From: Megalobrama amblycephala
Lineage: Eukaryota; Chordata; Actinopteri; Cypriniformes; Xenocyprididae
Length of the DNA: 64,000 nucleotides
Assembly: GCF_018812025.1 (NCBI RefSeq)
Contig: NC_063052.1
Coordinates: forward strand, 15,951,186-16,015,185
Reading direction: 5' to 3'
Shown here: piece after piece, positions 53,040-64,000 of the stretch
How the letters are laid out: each line of letters starts with the position of its first letter
Numbering within the stretch: position 1 is the stretch's first letter
Position numbers and translations under genes: made by a program
Notes under the pieces: generated by a model
What the model was told of the DNA's origin: nothing
The model's input: only the letters and a program-made list of their open reading frames with translations
Databases searched by the model: none

Positions 53040-55280
53040 CTTGACAGAATGTAATCAGGTCTCAGATTATTTCAGATAAACAAAGACATGCACTTTCTTT
53101 AACTACTATTCTCTTCTGGAAATATTAGAGATTTTCTTTTATTTGAGTTTATTTTTTCATTTCAATTTAATGAGACAGCACTCTCACTCATCTGTATGTT
53201 GATTAATGATTAGTTTTTATGGTGGGAAAAATATCTGCCATGCTCTGTAAAGTGTTTCATTGATAACTTCTCATGCATACAAATAATATTTACTTATAAA
53301 TTCATATCTATTTATAAATCCTATTTCAACACAGGACGACTTGATGAAGTATTGGTGCACAATGCATTGATTCAGTGGCATATCTTCTCATATTAAAATA
53401 AAAGAAGTGGGAAAAGATTAATTTAATTATTACATTTGCACATTTCAGAGATGCTTTTATATGAAGTGAATTCAAGTTCATGTCACATTTCATCCGTTTA
53501 TTAATTTCTTGTTCCTTGTAAACAGAACTTGCTTGTGCAGAAACCTCTCATCATGTGTTCAAATATTTAATGTGTGCTCTTGTGATCAGGATGTAAACAG
53601 TGATCTTTAATTCTGCAGTTGGGTAAATTTGAATTGTATTTAGTTTTGTTTGCATTGTTTTGCAGGTATGGCATGGATGTTTTGTTCTCAGTATTACAGA
53701 ATTTGAGATCTTTAGTTTTTGTCAAACTTTCTAGATGCAATAATTTTATTTAATAAAATAATAATTTTAATTCATAATTTGCAGTTTTACTTATATTAAA
53801 ATAAATAACGCTGACCTGCATTTTTTTATATATTTATCAATTTCTATCTTTTGAGTGGAATAGTCTAGTACTGAAAATAGACAAAAGTGCAGGCAAGTAC
53901 AATTTTATAAATTATTTGTCACAACAAGACACTTAAAACACTCCAAATACTTTTGCTGCTTGTTCAGTTTATTTATTTGAAATGAGTTGCAACATTTGAT
54001 TTTATTGCACTCAGCTCACTTAATTGTAAATGAAAGTTAATGTATCATGCTTTTGAGTTGGGATAATATGAATAATTTTTACTGACAGCTGAAACTGGAC
54101 ACTGGATTTCCCAGCATACTCTGTATGGGATTGGATTGAAAAGCTAAACTCAAAACATCCTCCATTACATTCATGCTTGTCAGTATATTATGATCTTACA
54201 ATTCAAATTAACTGACAACCTCTATACAAAACATTTTGTTAGTGTGAATTTCCTACAACATGTACAACAGGATTTGAGTTGAATACCATTTACTGATCAA
54301 TGTAGTAACTGTTATGCTAACATTTCAATTTTAAAATAATAATGTCATTATTTATGGTTCTATATCACAACCCTTTTCCTGGCATACAAGGAAAAATTAT
54401 TAAAATATTGTTGGGTAGTTTGAACCCAGTATGAACAGGATGTGTGCTCAATGTAAACATTACTTTTTCATTTGTGCAGTTTTATGTACTTTTTGGTTGT
54501 GTTTACTTTTAATAAGGAAGAACAATAGCTTTCAGTAAACATAACATTGGCACGATTTACACAATTTACACTATCAAAAATTAAAGACGTTTCAATAACG
54601 GCAGATATAAATGATTTTGAAAAAGCCATTTCAAGCATCATAATTATTGTTTTATAATAATAATAATAACAACAACAATTATTTGTATTGCCTTTAAGTG
54701 TATTGGTTCTGTACAATTTTCTGTCACTGCTTATAGGTTTGGGATTCTTTTCTTTTTTTTCTTTTTTTTTTTTTAATGAATTTATTTATTGCCAGAAGCA
54801 TACTTCACTGTATTCTACAAAGTGTCCTCCTTTTTTGGTGTTATGATTATTATTATTATTTATTTACTTATTTTTTTTATTTATTTTTTTATTAATCAGA
54901 TAAAATCTAAATCTAAAAATGATACATTAAAAATTATTTCTTAAATTAAAAATCTTTATTAGATTAATACATTTTAAATTTAATCCATTAAAATGGATTA
55001 CCTCAGTAATTTCTCCTCATAGTCTCTTCTGTGGCTCTCTCTTCGCTTCATCACTTCACTTTTTAATACCTTTTTAATATTTTCATTAGACTTTAATAGT
55101 TTTTATTTTTGTCCATTAGTAAGTTTCATCATCAAGCACTTCCTGACCAGGGTTTCCCATGTAAACCTTCAGTTGATGTAGATTAGTACTTTTTTCACTA
55201 ATTAATTTCATGCATTTAATTGCAGAAATTTGCTATATGTTTATTAAAGCCCCATTTTACCTTACAATTCTCTGAGCCAG
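53040..55280. repeat. Tandem-duplication block 2, copy C
   Basis: It aligns with 6290-7650 over most of its length (GGTATGGCATGGATGTTTTG, GGCAGATATAAATGATTTTG, TTTAATACCTTTTTAATATT). AT-rich, non-coding. If the unit order holds, a third lectin copy would be expected to its right, but 55.4 kb onward holds DIRS sequence instead and no lectin exon was seen. Confidence 0.65.
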
Positions 55281-55421
55281 TGAAATAAAGTATAGTAATA
55301 AATGATACCAAGACATAGATGCATGATTTCTGTGGCTCTACTTCTGCCTAACCTCCATGACATTTGTAGGTTATCAAACATTGAGTCACTGACAAAAGCA
55401 TGAAACTTTTTGTTCCCTTTC

Positions 55422-55485
55422 ATGGGAACATCGACGCTGCGTTGACGCTTTGGGAATGCCTTTGTGTTCCCAAAAGCATTCCCAA
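55422..55485 (+). mobile_element. DIRS 5' terminus, third subfamily
   Basis: GTTCCCTTTCATGGGAACAT then CGACGCTGCGTTGACGC. It starts with the same GTTCCC as the other DIRS ends. The element continues after a hAT insertion at about 56391. Confidence 0.6.
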
Positions 55486-55789
55486 AAGTGTGGGGGGATG
55501 GGGGGTAGGTAACCCCCTTAATATTCAAATCCATCAGTTACAACCCCCCCACCAATATTTTAACATGAAAATCACAGTAGATCAAATGAAAATGATGTAG
55601 AATTCATTTATTTTGTAACAATAATTTTGTTTCTAATTAAATATGATTTTGTCATAAATAAATTAGACAAAAAATACTACCCCTCCATTGAACCGATTGG
55701 TAATGCAAACCAATGCGCGTCGCACTTTCACCAAAACAACGCGAGTGGCGCTCTACTGTTTGAATGAGTGAGCACGGGTAGCACCAAAA

Positions 55790-55876
55790 ATGAAGAGAAC
55801 CACTGCCCTGCCAGCTGTATTAAACTGCTGGTCAAAGAGGGATGTTAAAAAGAATAAAGCATGTACTGAGAAGGAG
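55790..55876 (+). pseudogene. Transposase-like first exon in hAT remnant
   Basis: ATG to a GTAAG donor, 29 codons: MKRTTALPAVLNCWSKRDVK and nine more, highly basic. It resembles the start of hAT transposase/ZMYM-like proteins (MKR... with a short basic region), inferred only. No further exons remain. Confidence 0.35.
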
Positions 55877-56256
55877 GTAAGAGAATATTGTGTAATGCAC
55901 GCCACATATATTTCAGCTAGCTAATCCATTACAATTTAGCCATAACTATCAGTGTAACTGTAACCAGTTACCAAAACAGCCGTCTGTTTTGTTAGTTCAT
56001 TTTTCAATAGTGTCTGTAATTATCAATGACAAAATTATTCACATATGTATTTGTTTTCTTCCTAAATTAATCAGACTTTTTAACGAATTGTCTGAATGAA
56101 TGATTTAAGTGACTCACTCAATAAAAATGTGAATCGTTGCCGCCTACTGGTGGTTTCAATATTTAACATAATTTTTTGTTTCTTTTTAGAATCACTCAGT
56201 TATGTTAGAATTTGATGAATGATTATACATAAATTTCATAAAGTTATTAAGTATAG

Positions 56257-56272
56257 ATAGATAGATAGAGAA
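56257..56272. repeat. Short ATAG tetranucleotide repeat
   Basis: About four copies of ATAG within the hAT remnant. Confidence 0.6.
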
Positions 56273-56390
56273 GAAATAAATTATCCAATAACGCTATAAA
56301 ACATATTATTATTTTTAATAAAAAATAATAATAACAGGCAGCATACCAACATTCAACCCCCCCAAAGTTGAAACCAAATCTACGCCCTTG

Positions 56391-57000
56391 CTTGAAGCAC
56401 CTGTGCAATCGAACCAATAGTGTGACGGGACGTCAGCGCGGGTGACGTCACGGACCAGGAAACTATAAAGCACTCCTAAGAACAAAGAACGCCAGCTTCT
56501 GTGTCTTCAGCAGCGCTCTGTGTTATCGTGTGTCTTATTTGGTGTTGTCTGTCCGTTACAAATACAGCTTAAAAATACCTCTTAGTCTGAGGTCAAGAGT
56601 ATTTTCTGTTGCACCAAGCATATATATATATATATATATGTATATATAAATAATGTATATATAATGTATATATATATATATATATATATATACATTATAT
56701 ATACATTCCCCAGGGATCGGGTCCCGCTGCTGCCGAGGCACAGCGGCGGCTTCATTCCTGGGGTTCACAAATGGATCTGGTGGAGGGGTTTGAGATGGGC
56801 CTTATCTCAGCCCTTACCCGCCAGACCCAGTGTCTCTCCTCTGGTTGCGGAGACACACGCTGCAGTTTCTTCCCCCCGGAGAGAGACACCGGCGCTTCAC
56901 CTATCTAGCTCTGAGGAGGTGGATAGGGCAAGCATCGAGGCTGGAGACGAGGACTCGCCATCCTCATCTCCAGCATATGAGGAGCAATAGTTCTGCATAC
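56391..57000 (+). pseudogene. DIRS leader and gag remnant
   Basis: A leader with GAACCAATAG and GACGTCACGG plus TATAAAGC near 56464. After a TA microsatellite comes gag text: ETPALHLSSSEEVDRASIEA and GDEDSPSSSPAYEE (to 56990), the acidic gag part of fish DIRS elements. The N-terminal Cys/His cluster is missing, replaced by the microsatellite and a short unrelated stretch. Confidence 0.65.
56618..56704. repeat. (TA)n-rich microsatellite
   Basis: Several interrupted TA runs between DIRS leader and gag. The Ile/Tyr-alternating frame across it is an artefact. Confidence 0.9.
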
Positions 57001-59149
57001 AGTGTAGTTAAAAGACCCTAAAATCAAGTGTTACCCTAGTCAGATGCATTTACAGTATGCTGAAGATGCAAGCTTTATATGGAGATACACATGGAGAAAC
57101 CAGTTAATTCTTTCTTATTTAGGTGATGCAGTACAAATTCTCTCTATTGAGTGTTTCCGTGATACAGGCATCACTATGAAGTTGAAAAGGCTGCATTGTT
57201 TCTCATTTTATTATTGAAGCTTTAATTTGTTGTCATACTTTATTGGACAGAATCTAGATATGTCATTACAAGATTCTGGCGATATATCAATCACTCACAA
57301 TTTTTTTCTTTCAATGACTGGAACTGTATCTAGGTTTGTTGCAGCTTAATTTACTGTCAGGAATATAGAAAAAATACAGTAATATCAAAAACATATTTAC
57401 TATCAAAAATGTTGTTAATCAAATCCATTTATAAAATGAACAATTTCGTTAACTTCTTAACTGTTACCATCCCGTTAGCAGGACACTTTAGCGCTATTTT
57501 TTATTGTTTTTTTTCCTATCAAAAATTGTATTAATCATTATAAATTAAGTCTCATTTGAAGGCTCACACCCTCAGTATTCATTTTAAAATCAGACATTAT
57601 GTAATCATGAAAACAGCACTTAAATTCCATTTAGCAGGTGTTGTCAAGTTTCATATTACAAAACTTTCTTTTAATATTTTATGATCAAAACTCTGTAATC
57701 TTGACAAAACTCATATCATTAGAAAGGTGATATTAAGAGAAATTGTATTAAATAGTGACAGGAGAACTCTTAAAAAAAAAAAAAAAATAGAATGTGGGAG
57801 ACACCCAGTGGCTATGTATACAGCACCTCTCACGGGAACTTCAATATTTGTGTAATCAACTTCTACTACTACTACTAACTACAACTTGGTTAGACATGTG
57901 GGTTTGATTTTATAGCATTTTTTAGATACATTTTGTAAAATATTCTTTGAATAAAATAAATGTTTAGTAGACTACAGCACTTTTGCTTTAAATTTAAGTA
58001 GCTTAAGATGTAGCTTAAGATGAGTGCAACACACTTTTTTCAATGCAGCACATTTTGTCTGAGAGAGTTTGTGGAGGTGGTCGGCAGGTAGAAACTCGAC
58101 ACTGAGGTTTTGGACTTACATCATTTAGTTTGTAACAGTGTTACCTGTTATCAGGCTATTTTTGATCGTATTCACCACTAGGGTGTGCTAGAGTGTTAAA
58201 GCCCCAGGTATTTAATCAGTTGGGAGTATAGAAGAAGTCAGGTTGTTTGGAAGAGGGAAGCATGGGCTTACCCTAGCACCTCCAGCAAAACTCATTGGAG
58301 TCCTGATTGAGAAACTTTGTTTCCAGTTCAATCATGTAAGTTTTGTTTATCTTTGTGTCATACATCTGTTTTCACTTGATGTATATAATTTATGTGAGGG
58401 TTTCTTTAGCTAATGGTAGATTTCTTTTCTTTTTGTAGATGGAGTCTTTAAATGTTCCTTTATATTTTTGTGTCTTTAATCTGTATGAGTAGTTGCAAGG
58501 ACACTACTTATATGGACATCAAGTGTTTCTCCCCATTGGATGGTTCACTACATTACTTTGTGGATTATCAAATGTCCTGAGTACAAGGATTTGACTGTGG
58601 GCTTCCATGTTGGCTGGATGCTTTGAAGAGCACTTGAGGAGGGTTCACTTTTTGTGGGAAAGGTTGTTTTTTTTTTTTTTTTTTTGGTTCATTTTCAATG
58701 GGACATGTATATTATCCTGAACCTTGACTATTCAACGTGTTTGGGGATGGTTCTAGATTTACCCAAAGAATCATTCATCTACAACTGTGAACTGATCAGA
58801 TAAGCTTTGTTTTCCATCGTCATTGCCATACTTTTCCTGTTATTTCACATTACTTTATAGACAATCTACAAGTATATTCTCTTGATTTACTGTACTGGTT
58901 TTATTTCAGTTCATTCTTATTTTCATGTACGTGCATTGCTTCATTTGTTTATTTTTTTTTTTCACATTCAATTTATATAAAGGTGTAGAAATACAAGCCT
59001 TGTCTTTTGGTGTTTGTGACAATACACTGGGAAATAGATTAATACATATTTTTAGCAGCGTTACGTTAATAGTTGGTGGGCCCCTCCTGTATTTCAGATA
59101 CGTATAACTGCTGACAGTCGTTATAAGTTCTGTCACTCTGTTCCCTCAG
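57001..59149. other. Intergenic or intronic DNA, nothing firmly recognised
   Basis: AT-rich, with an A run (57773-57787) and a T run (58668-58685). A transcript-like region around 58090-58800 was considered but has no supported open frame. It may be an intron of the gene containing the exon at 59150. Confidence 0.35.
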
Positions 59150-59269
59150 GTCCCGTCTACGGTGCGGGCGGTGGGCATTGACAGGGTGCTGGCTCTGAGA
59201 CAGCGAACACAGATGCTCTGGGAGGCGTACTTCTCCTCTGTGGATAACATTGTACTCACCACACTGGAG
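59150..59269 (+). CDS. Unidentified host-gene exon (40 codons)
   Basis: A long pyrimidine tract and CCCTCAG precede exactly 40 open codons: [20 protein letters not shown], then [20 protein letters not shown], followed by the donor GTGAGA. High GC at third positions contrasts with the AT-rich surroundings, and the residues form a plausible amphipathic helix, so this looks like a real conserved exon. I do not recognise the protein. No other exon was found within the window, so most of the gene must lie outside or in long introns here. Confidence 0.6.
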
Positions 59270-59382
59270 GTGAGAGCTGGGTCATCTTAGATGTGTATAC
59301 AGCGGTGCGTCTGACAGAGAGGAAGGTCTGACAGGAGAAAATAACCCAGCACAGGATGCCATATATCATTAGCACATACTTA

Positions 59383-59868
59383 GTCCCCTGCCCTCAGGTG
59401 AATTGGCAAATGAAATGTGAATTTTGCACAAAAGTATAGCCTAACTTCGCCCCCTGCTGGCCAACAGGTGGCAGTGATCATTCTGAAAACTCTTTTAATT
59501 TGATGTGATTGTATATTTAATGCTGCTGTTTTGATTTGCTGTTTCACAGACAGGGTTTAGATTAAGCCAGAATTATGCCTTAATTAGGACGTTTAAGTAG
59601 CTTATATAAACATACCCTAGAAAAAAACATTACTGCTGTGCTTCTTGAGACAAAACAGTTACACTGACACATGTATGTCAGTGCAAGTTATTTTTGGTAA
59701 AAAAAAAAAAAAAGCTCAAACATGCATTTTAGTCTAGGATCACCTTAAGCTTTGTCTGTGAAACTGGGGGTTAGTCCAATGCCCTTAGGTTAACTGACAA
59801 ATGAAATGTGAATTTTGCACAAAAATATGGCTTAACTTCACCCCCTGCTGGCAAACAGGTGAAAGTAA
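59383..59868. repeat. Local duplication, two copies about 390 bp apart
   Basis: AAATGAAATGTGAATTTTGC and CCCCCTGCTGGC-type text occur at 59383-59480 and again at 59774-59868. It lies downstream of the unidentified exon. Confidence 0.65.
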
Positions 59869-60661
59869 AATCAGTGTAATTACTGACTGTTCAAAAGGCA
59901 TGAAGTTAAACATAAGTTTTTTTCTGTTATTATATTCATAGAGTGTGACCATTTTTAAAAGTATACACAACTGTTTAAAAGCTTGGGGCTTTTGAGGCTG
60001 CATTCATTTGATCAAAAATACAGTAAGAACTTTGTAAAATATTATTATTACAATGTAAAATAGCTGTTTTTATGTGAATTTATTGTAAAATGTAATTTAT
60101 TCATTCAGCATCATTACTGCGGTCAATCAGGAGTGTAATGCAGAACTCAGGGAAACACACACACTACCTGAGCAGCAAGAGTGTGAAAACCATCACTAAA
60201 AAGGACCATAGTGTAAACATTTTTATTTTCCCAAGCTCAGAAGTGCCATCAACATCAATCATGGCTTTGACATTACCTCCTGTTGCTCAAACTGATGCTA
60301 ATTCAGTGCTTTGATGAAGCAGTTATTAATCAGAGCATTGGGATTCAACTCTGTAAATGAGGCAGGACCACAAACAGCAGCTGAGTCTGATCTCCGGAGC
60401 AGGTTATGTTCAAGGGTTAGTTAGCTTAAGAGGAATTTAGATGTGTGTTATATTATCAATATGGTTATATTAATGTATCTAAATTTGTTATATAGTTATA
60501 TACACAATGTTATATTATACAATATATAAATGTTTATTCAATTCTAATATATGAATTTTATTGTCATAGCACACATGGATCTACTTCTTAATCTTTATAA
60601 CAGGACATTTTCTATGCTATAATTTCTATAATAAAATACATATCATATATGTGATATTTTA

Positions 60662-61041
60662 TTAAATAATTAGCATCAAACAAACAATATTAAGATTAAA
60701 AATTATTGCACAACCACCCAATAGGTGGTGATGTGCACCAAGTAGGTTATGTAAATCGCCATTAAACAAAAGAAGAAGAATGAAGTAGAATGGCGCGCTT
60801 TTTCTTAGCGTCTGTTTCCATGGTGAATCATCGATTCGTCGCTCTGTTGAGAATGTCTTGTGTGTTAACCGGGAACATACTCTGGGTTGGCTGAACTTAT
60901 TCCCGGATGCATTTTTGGAACCAGCATACCTCGAGTAAGCAAGGTTTGGGTTAATCAACCGAGAGTTCAGGGTATATGTGACAGTAAGTTAACCCTGCTT
61001 TCTGGAATACACCCCGGGTCCATTAGCACCTTCATCTCCTG
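60662..61041. mobile_element. Cluster of MITE-like pieces
   Basis: CGCCATTAAACAAAAGAAGA (about 60759) and GAGAGTTCAGGGTATATGTG then TAAGTTAACCCTGC (about 60961-61000) resemble ends of common fish MITEs. Boundaries are unclear. The stretch 59869-60661 holds nothing recognised. Confidence 0.35.
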
Positions 61042-61660
61042 GTTCCCATTCAGTCAGTCACGTTCAACGTTACGTCAATACTGACATAATGGGGTCTCGC
61101 TTGGGATCCCAGTCACCTCCAAGTGGTACAAAACAAGCCAATGGGAATTGGCCAGTGAGATTTACATGCCGGGGCATACCCCCGGCATCCAGGTATAAGA
61201 GCTGATCGGTTGTGTGATCGTTCTCTCACCTTCAACTAAGAGTGCAATTTCTCAAAGAGCAAAAACAGCAATTTTAATTGCTTGGAGTGATCTCCACAAC
61301 AGCAATTCTCATTGCTTTTTTCTTTTTGTTCTGTTTCTTTTTGTTTTGTTTGCTGCAGTTTGCGGAGCTCTCTCTGGCTGGTGGGAAGGCACGTTCAGAG
61401 GTGTATGTATGACAGCGCGCTAGCACAGTACGGTGCGGCACACATCACTGTGTGCTTCAGCTAAAAGAGCAGTTCAGCATCTTTTTCAAGGTGTCTTTTC
61501 GTCTGTGCGTTTCTAGATGTGGTCGATTCCTGACCTCGCCTGATGGCTACGATTGCGGTCTCACATGTCTGGGTAAACAGCATGCTGAGTCAGTGCTGGT
61601 GGATGGTATATGCCCTCTCTGTGAGGGCATGCCCATGTTGGCGTTGTGATCGCGACTCTC
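61042..61660 (+). mobile_element. DIRS 5' repeat, leader and gag start
   Basis: GTTCCCATTCAGTCAGTCAC matches the 5' ends at 15126 and 53028 (inverted). A TATAAGAG-type box lies near 61194. Gag follows as RLCVSRCGRFLTSPDGYDCG and CLGKQHAESVLVDGICPLCE (61490-61630), with the Cys/His cluster. The frame ends early, at MPMLAL. Confidence 0.75.
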
Positions 61661-61840
61661 CTTCTTTAACACCGATGTACGAGTCCCCTCTTCTGCTACC
61701 CAGTCGCCCACAGCTTCAAAAGCTGCTGGTCTGGTTAGCACTCTGGGAGATCTGAGGGTCACAGTGGGAGCTTCTTCGTCGGGTCCACCCCCACGAACCT
61801 CCCACTCCTCTAGCTGCTGGCAACTCGATCGCTGCATCGG

Positions 61841-62038
61841 TTACAGGAATATTAGTTCTGAAAAGTGAGGTACTGGAGTTGAAAATTGGTCTGCCTCTGG
61901 AGCCAGCGTCCTGAATTTCTGAAACAGAAAGCGAAACAGAGAGTCAGCGATTTGGTTTTCTGACCCAGGGACATGTTGAGCAATTATGATAAATTGATCG
62001 CATGCTGAGATCCAGATTAGATGTCTTGAAAATGGCAT
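61841..62038 (-). pseudogene. RNase H-like remnant in opposite orientation
   Basis: The minus strand encodes IAQHVPGSENQIADSLFRF and FRTLAPEAD, typical of the RNase H end of vertebrate DIRS/Ngaro-type elements (VPG-x-N-x-IAD-x-LSR). It is opposite to the gag start just to its left, so this locus is rearranged or composed of two elements. Confidence 0.6.
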
Positions 62039-62379
62039 CAGAGCGAGTGAATTGGAATGGCCTTTATTAATGTAATGGACTGTTGCTTTGTTGTTGCAAT
62101 TGTTACAAACTCATTGTGTTGTCTATGGGTTATTGAGAACGTAACAAAAATAAAAATGTGATTAAATAAATAAATGAATGATGAGAAATCTCCTTTTCAC
62201 TTTCACAATTGATAATTCTCATAAAGGTTTACACAAACCCTCTATTTAACACCATAAAATAAAAGAACACTGAACCAAAAATATACTTAAGTTGGTTTTA
62301 TTATTCATGGCTTAACAAATGCCAACAAATAAAAATAATATACAAATGCCAGGGTAAATCATAAACTTAAATCAAGGCG

Positions 62380-62870
62380 TCAGGAGAGGGCAAATGCCGA
62401 AAACAACAAACAAAACAAAATCTTACTTCAAGGATTAGTCCACTTTTAAATAAACTTTTCCTGATAATTTACTCACCCCCATGTCATCCAAGATGTTCAT
62501 GTCTTTCTTTCGTCAGTCAAAAAGAAATTAAGGTTTTTGATGAAAACATTCCAGGATTATTCTCCTTATAGTGGACTTCAAGGGCCTCCAAACGGCTGAA
62601 GGACAAAATTACAGTTTCAGTGCAGCTTCAAAGGGCTTTAAACAATACCAGATGAGGAATAAGGGTCTTATCTAGAGAAACGATCGGTCATTTTCGAAAA
62701 AAAATACAACTGTATATTCTTTATAAACACAAATTATCGCCTTGAACGTACTTCCGCTTTCTGCATTCTTCAAAAAGCTTACACTGTATGTCCTACGCCT
62801 TCCCTATTCTACTTATGGAAAAAAAAAAAACTAAACTGGCGCCGCATTCGTTTCGTAAGTTGATTGGAAT
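62380..62870. mobile_element. Interspersed MITE-like repeat
   Basis: GGATTAGTCCACTTTTAAAT then ATTTACTCACCCCCATGTCA and TTTCTTTCGTCAG are typical of an abundant fish DNA-transposon-derived repeat. An A run at 62818-62830 is present. The right end is not clear. The stretch 62039-62379 holds nothing recognised. Confidence 0.5.
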
Positions 62871-63065
62871 CAGCTGCAGATGATTTGAAGCGCTGCTTAG
62901 CTGAGATAGGCAAGGCAATTTTATTTGTATAGCACATTTCATACACAATGGTAATTTTAAAGTGCTTTACATAAAGAAGAAGAATAAAAATAGAACATAA
63001 GGAATAGAAATAACAGTAAAAACAGAGAAATTTGCTATCTGGATGGAAGAGCTAGTTTCAGGGAG

Positions 63066-63112
63066 TGTTGTCGTTGTCGTTGTCGTCGTCGTCGTCGTCC
63101 GTCGTCCATCAG
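63066..63112. repeat. GTTGTC/GTCGTC microsatellite
   Basis: A tandem 3-6 bp unit inside the LINE 3' region. Confidence 0.9.
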
Positions 63113-63583
63113 AGTGGATCTAAATGGATCTATCCATAAGAACGGATCTAAATGGATCTTCCTCACACGACAGGGCCGCTGTCTAGCTCTACCTGTTAAG
63201 GCACTTCAACTGATAAACGAAGTTTCAATCTCCCCTTTTGCCAAGACACCTCAAACTGCGCCACACAGCCCTAATCCCCCTTCCGGAGATATCTTATCTA
63301 TGCAACGCAGTTCAAATTTCCCCTTTGAAAATTTCCCTTGGTTTGTCCCCTTATCCAAATTTACCATATTTTAACCTAATCACAAATGCTTTCTTCCTAA
63401 TTCTCCCAGCTCTTTCAACCAGACAGCAATATTTAAAATGCATTAAAAGTCAGAAATAACAAGATAATACATAAAAGATATAAAATGCATTAAAAATGAA
63501 ATAAAAACAGGAAAAGGAATTAAAAGAATAAAAAGATAATACGTATAAAATAGAATGCAAACAGTTTGGACATAGCACAGTGC

Positions 63584-63898
63584 TCAATCAGCAAATGCAT
63601 AGATAAAAAGATGTGTTTTGAGTCTGGATCTGAATGTGGCTACTGTTGGAGCACACCTGATCTCTTCTGGAAGCTGGTTCCAGCTGCGGCTGGCGTAACA
63701 GCTAAAAGCAGACTCTCCTTGCTTTGAGTGAACCCTTGGTATTTCTAAGTGACTTGATCCTGATGATCTGAGTGATCTGTTAAGTTTATATTCCATGAGC
63801 ATATTTGCAATGTATTGAGGTCCTAGGCCATTGAGTGATTTATAAACAAGTAACAGTACTTTAAAATCAATTCTAAATGCAACTGGAAGCCAGTGCAA
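63584..63898 (-). pseudogene. LINE ORF2 C-terminal part
   Basis: 104 open codons with MHWLPVAFRIDFKVLLLVYK, NRSLRSSGSSHLEIPRV and SWNQLPEEIRCAPTVATFRS, closely parallel to 21984-21712. Upstream on the minus strand, IRQPQLIQNAATRILSRTRK-like text continues to the window edge. Confidence 0.8.
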
Positions 63899-64000
63899 GG
63901 ACCTGAGGACTGGTGTGATGTGTTCATGTTTTCTGGTTCTGCTCAGAATCCTGGTAGCAGCGTTTTGTATGAGCTGCGGCTGTCTTATACTCTTTTTGGG

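Larger units (their letters stand above)
55486..56390 (+). mobile_element. hAT-like element remnant inside DIRS
   Basis: The right end reads CAACCCCCCCAAAGTTGAAA then CCAAATCTACGCCCTTG, the inverse of the CAGGGGCGTAGATTTGG-type terminus of a known fish hAT group. The left side shows the matching G-rich stretch (GTGGGGGGATGGGGG) but lacks a clean terminus. It carries one transposase-like exon (55790-55876). Confidence 0.5.
62905..64000 (-). mobile_element. L2-like LINE 3' end (runs off the window)
   Basis: The 3' tail at about 62910-62980 (TTTTATTTGTATAGCACATT, inverse of the usual L2 end), a non-coding part with a GTCGTC microsatellite, and ORF2 C-terminus at 63898-63584. Orientation is minus, and the element continues beyond 64000. 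Confidence 0.75.

Noticed and set aside
52980..53100. A lectin gene 3 exon at the end of the DIRS remnant
   Set aside because: CTCCATTTCTC follows GGGAAC, but no FTP motif (WWRVDL, CEVEVF) is found in any frame between 53.0 and 57.0 kb.
56556..56768. Ile/Tyr-alternating open frames on both strands
   Set aside because: They are translations of the TA microsatellite.
58090..58800. Possible spliced non-coding transcript (a GTAAG donor near 58336 and a TTTTGTAG acceptor near 58440)
   Set aside because: Only single weak splice-like signals and no second line of evidence in the sequence.

Overview
The window looks like a chromosome segment from a teleost fish, most likely a cyprinid. This is inferred from four things: AT-rich intergenic DNA with vertebrate-type split genes, F-type (fucose-binding) lectin genes, several DIRS-like tyrosine-recombinase retrotransposons, and L2-type LINEs, hAT/piggyBac/Harbinger-like MITEs and solo LTRs of the kinds common in carp-like genomes. 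No rRNA, tRNA or CRISPR was seen.

Host content is small. Two tandem F-type lectin genes lie on the minus strand. Gene 2 (exons between 38926 and 35255) is intact: seven exons whose phases fit exactly, giving a 310-residue secreted protein with a signal peptide and two FTP/F5-8C-like domains. Gene 1 (15516 to 10682) is its broken paralogue: a 2.3-kb DIRS element sits in exon 2, there is an in-frame stop, and the linker exon has lost its intron. Flanking blocks of the same ancestral tandem unit recur at about 2.94-5.1, 6.3-7.8, 15.9-17.0, 46.1-47.7 and 53.0-55.3 kb. They carry a repeated exon-like cysteine-containing tail (3374, 15965, 46698). One further unrelated host-like exon (59150-59269, plus strand) could not be identified.

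The rest is transposon stratigraphy. 1-2.6 kb: chromovirus integrase end and LTR, piggyBac-like piece, LINE with a solo LTR, and a DIRS recombinase remnant. 7.9-9.5 kb: truncated hAT and LINE pieces. 12.8-15.1 kb: internally deleted DIRS. 17.1-20.8 kb: TA-flanked MITE and an LTR element with a proline-rich gag-like region. 21.4-29.7 kb: one long minus-strand L2 LINE (SGNH-esterase ORF1, endonuclease, RT) carrying a piggyBac-like element with a solo LTR nested inside, plus a solo LTR whose target duplication was later hit by a Harbinger-like MITE that itself holds a 964-bp fold-back element. 29.7-32.7 kb: a deleted Ty3/gypsy element with integrase before reverse transcriptase and a tRNA-Phe-type primer site, split by a hAT MITE. 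32.9-33.9 kb: repeat-rich gag-like remnant. 39.8-45.7 kb: a structurally complete DIRS element (inverted terminal repeats, gag, RT/RNase H, tyrosine recombinase, internal complementary region). 48.5, 49.7, 50.4-53.0, 55.4-57.0, 61.0-62.0 and 62.9-64.0 kb: MITEs, DIRS fragments and another L2 3' end.

No clearly new biological system was found. The most informative signals are the DIRS integration footprint inside a lectin codon, the exact internal complementary regions, the nested insertions with readable target duplications, and the asymmetric loss of the fucose-binding motif in the second lectin domain.
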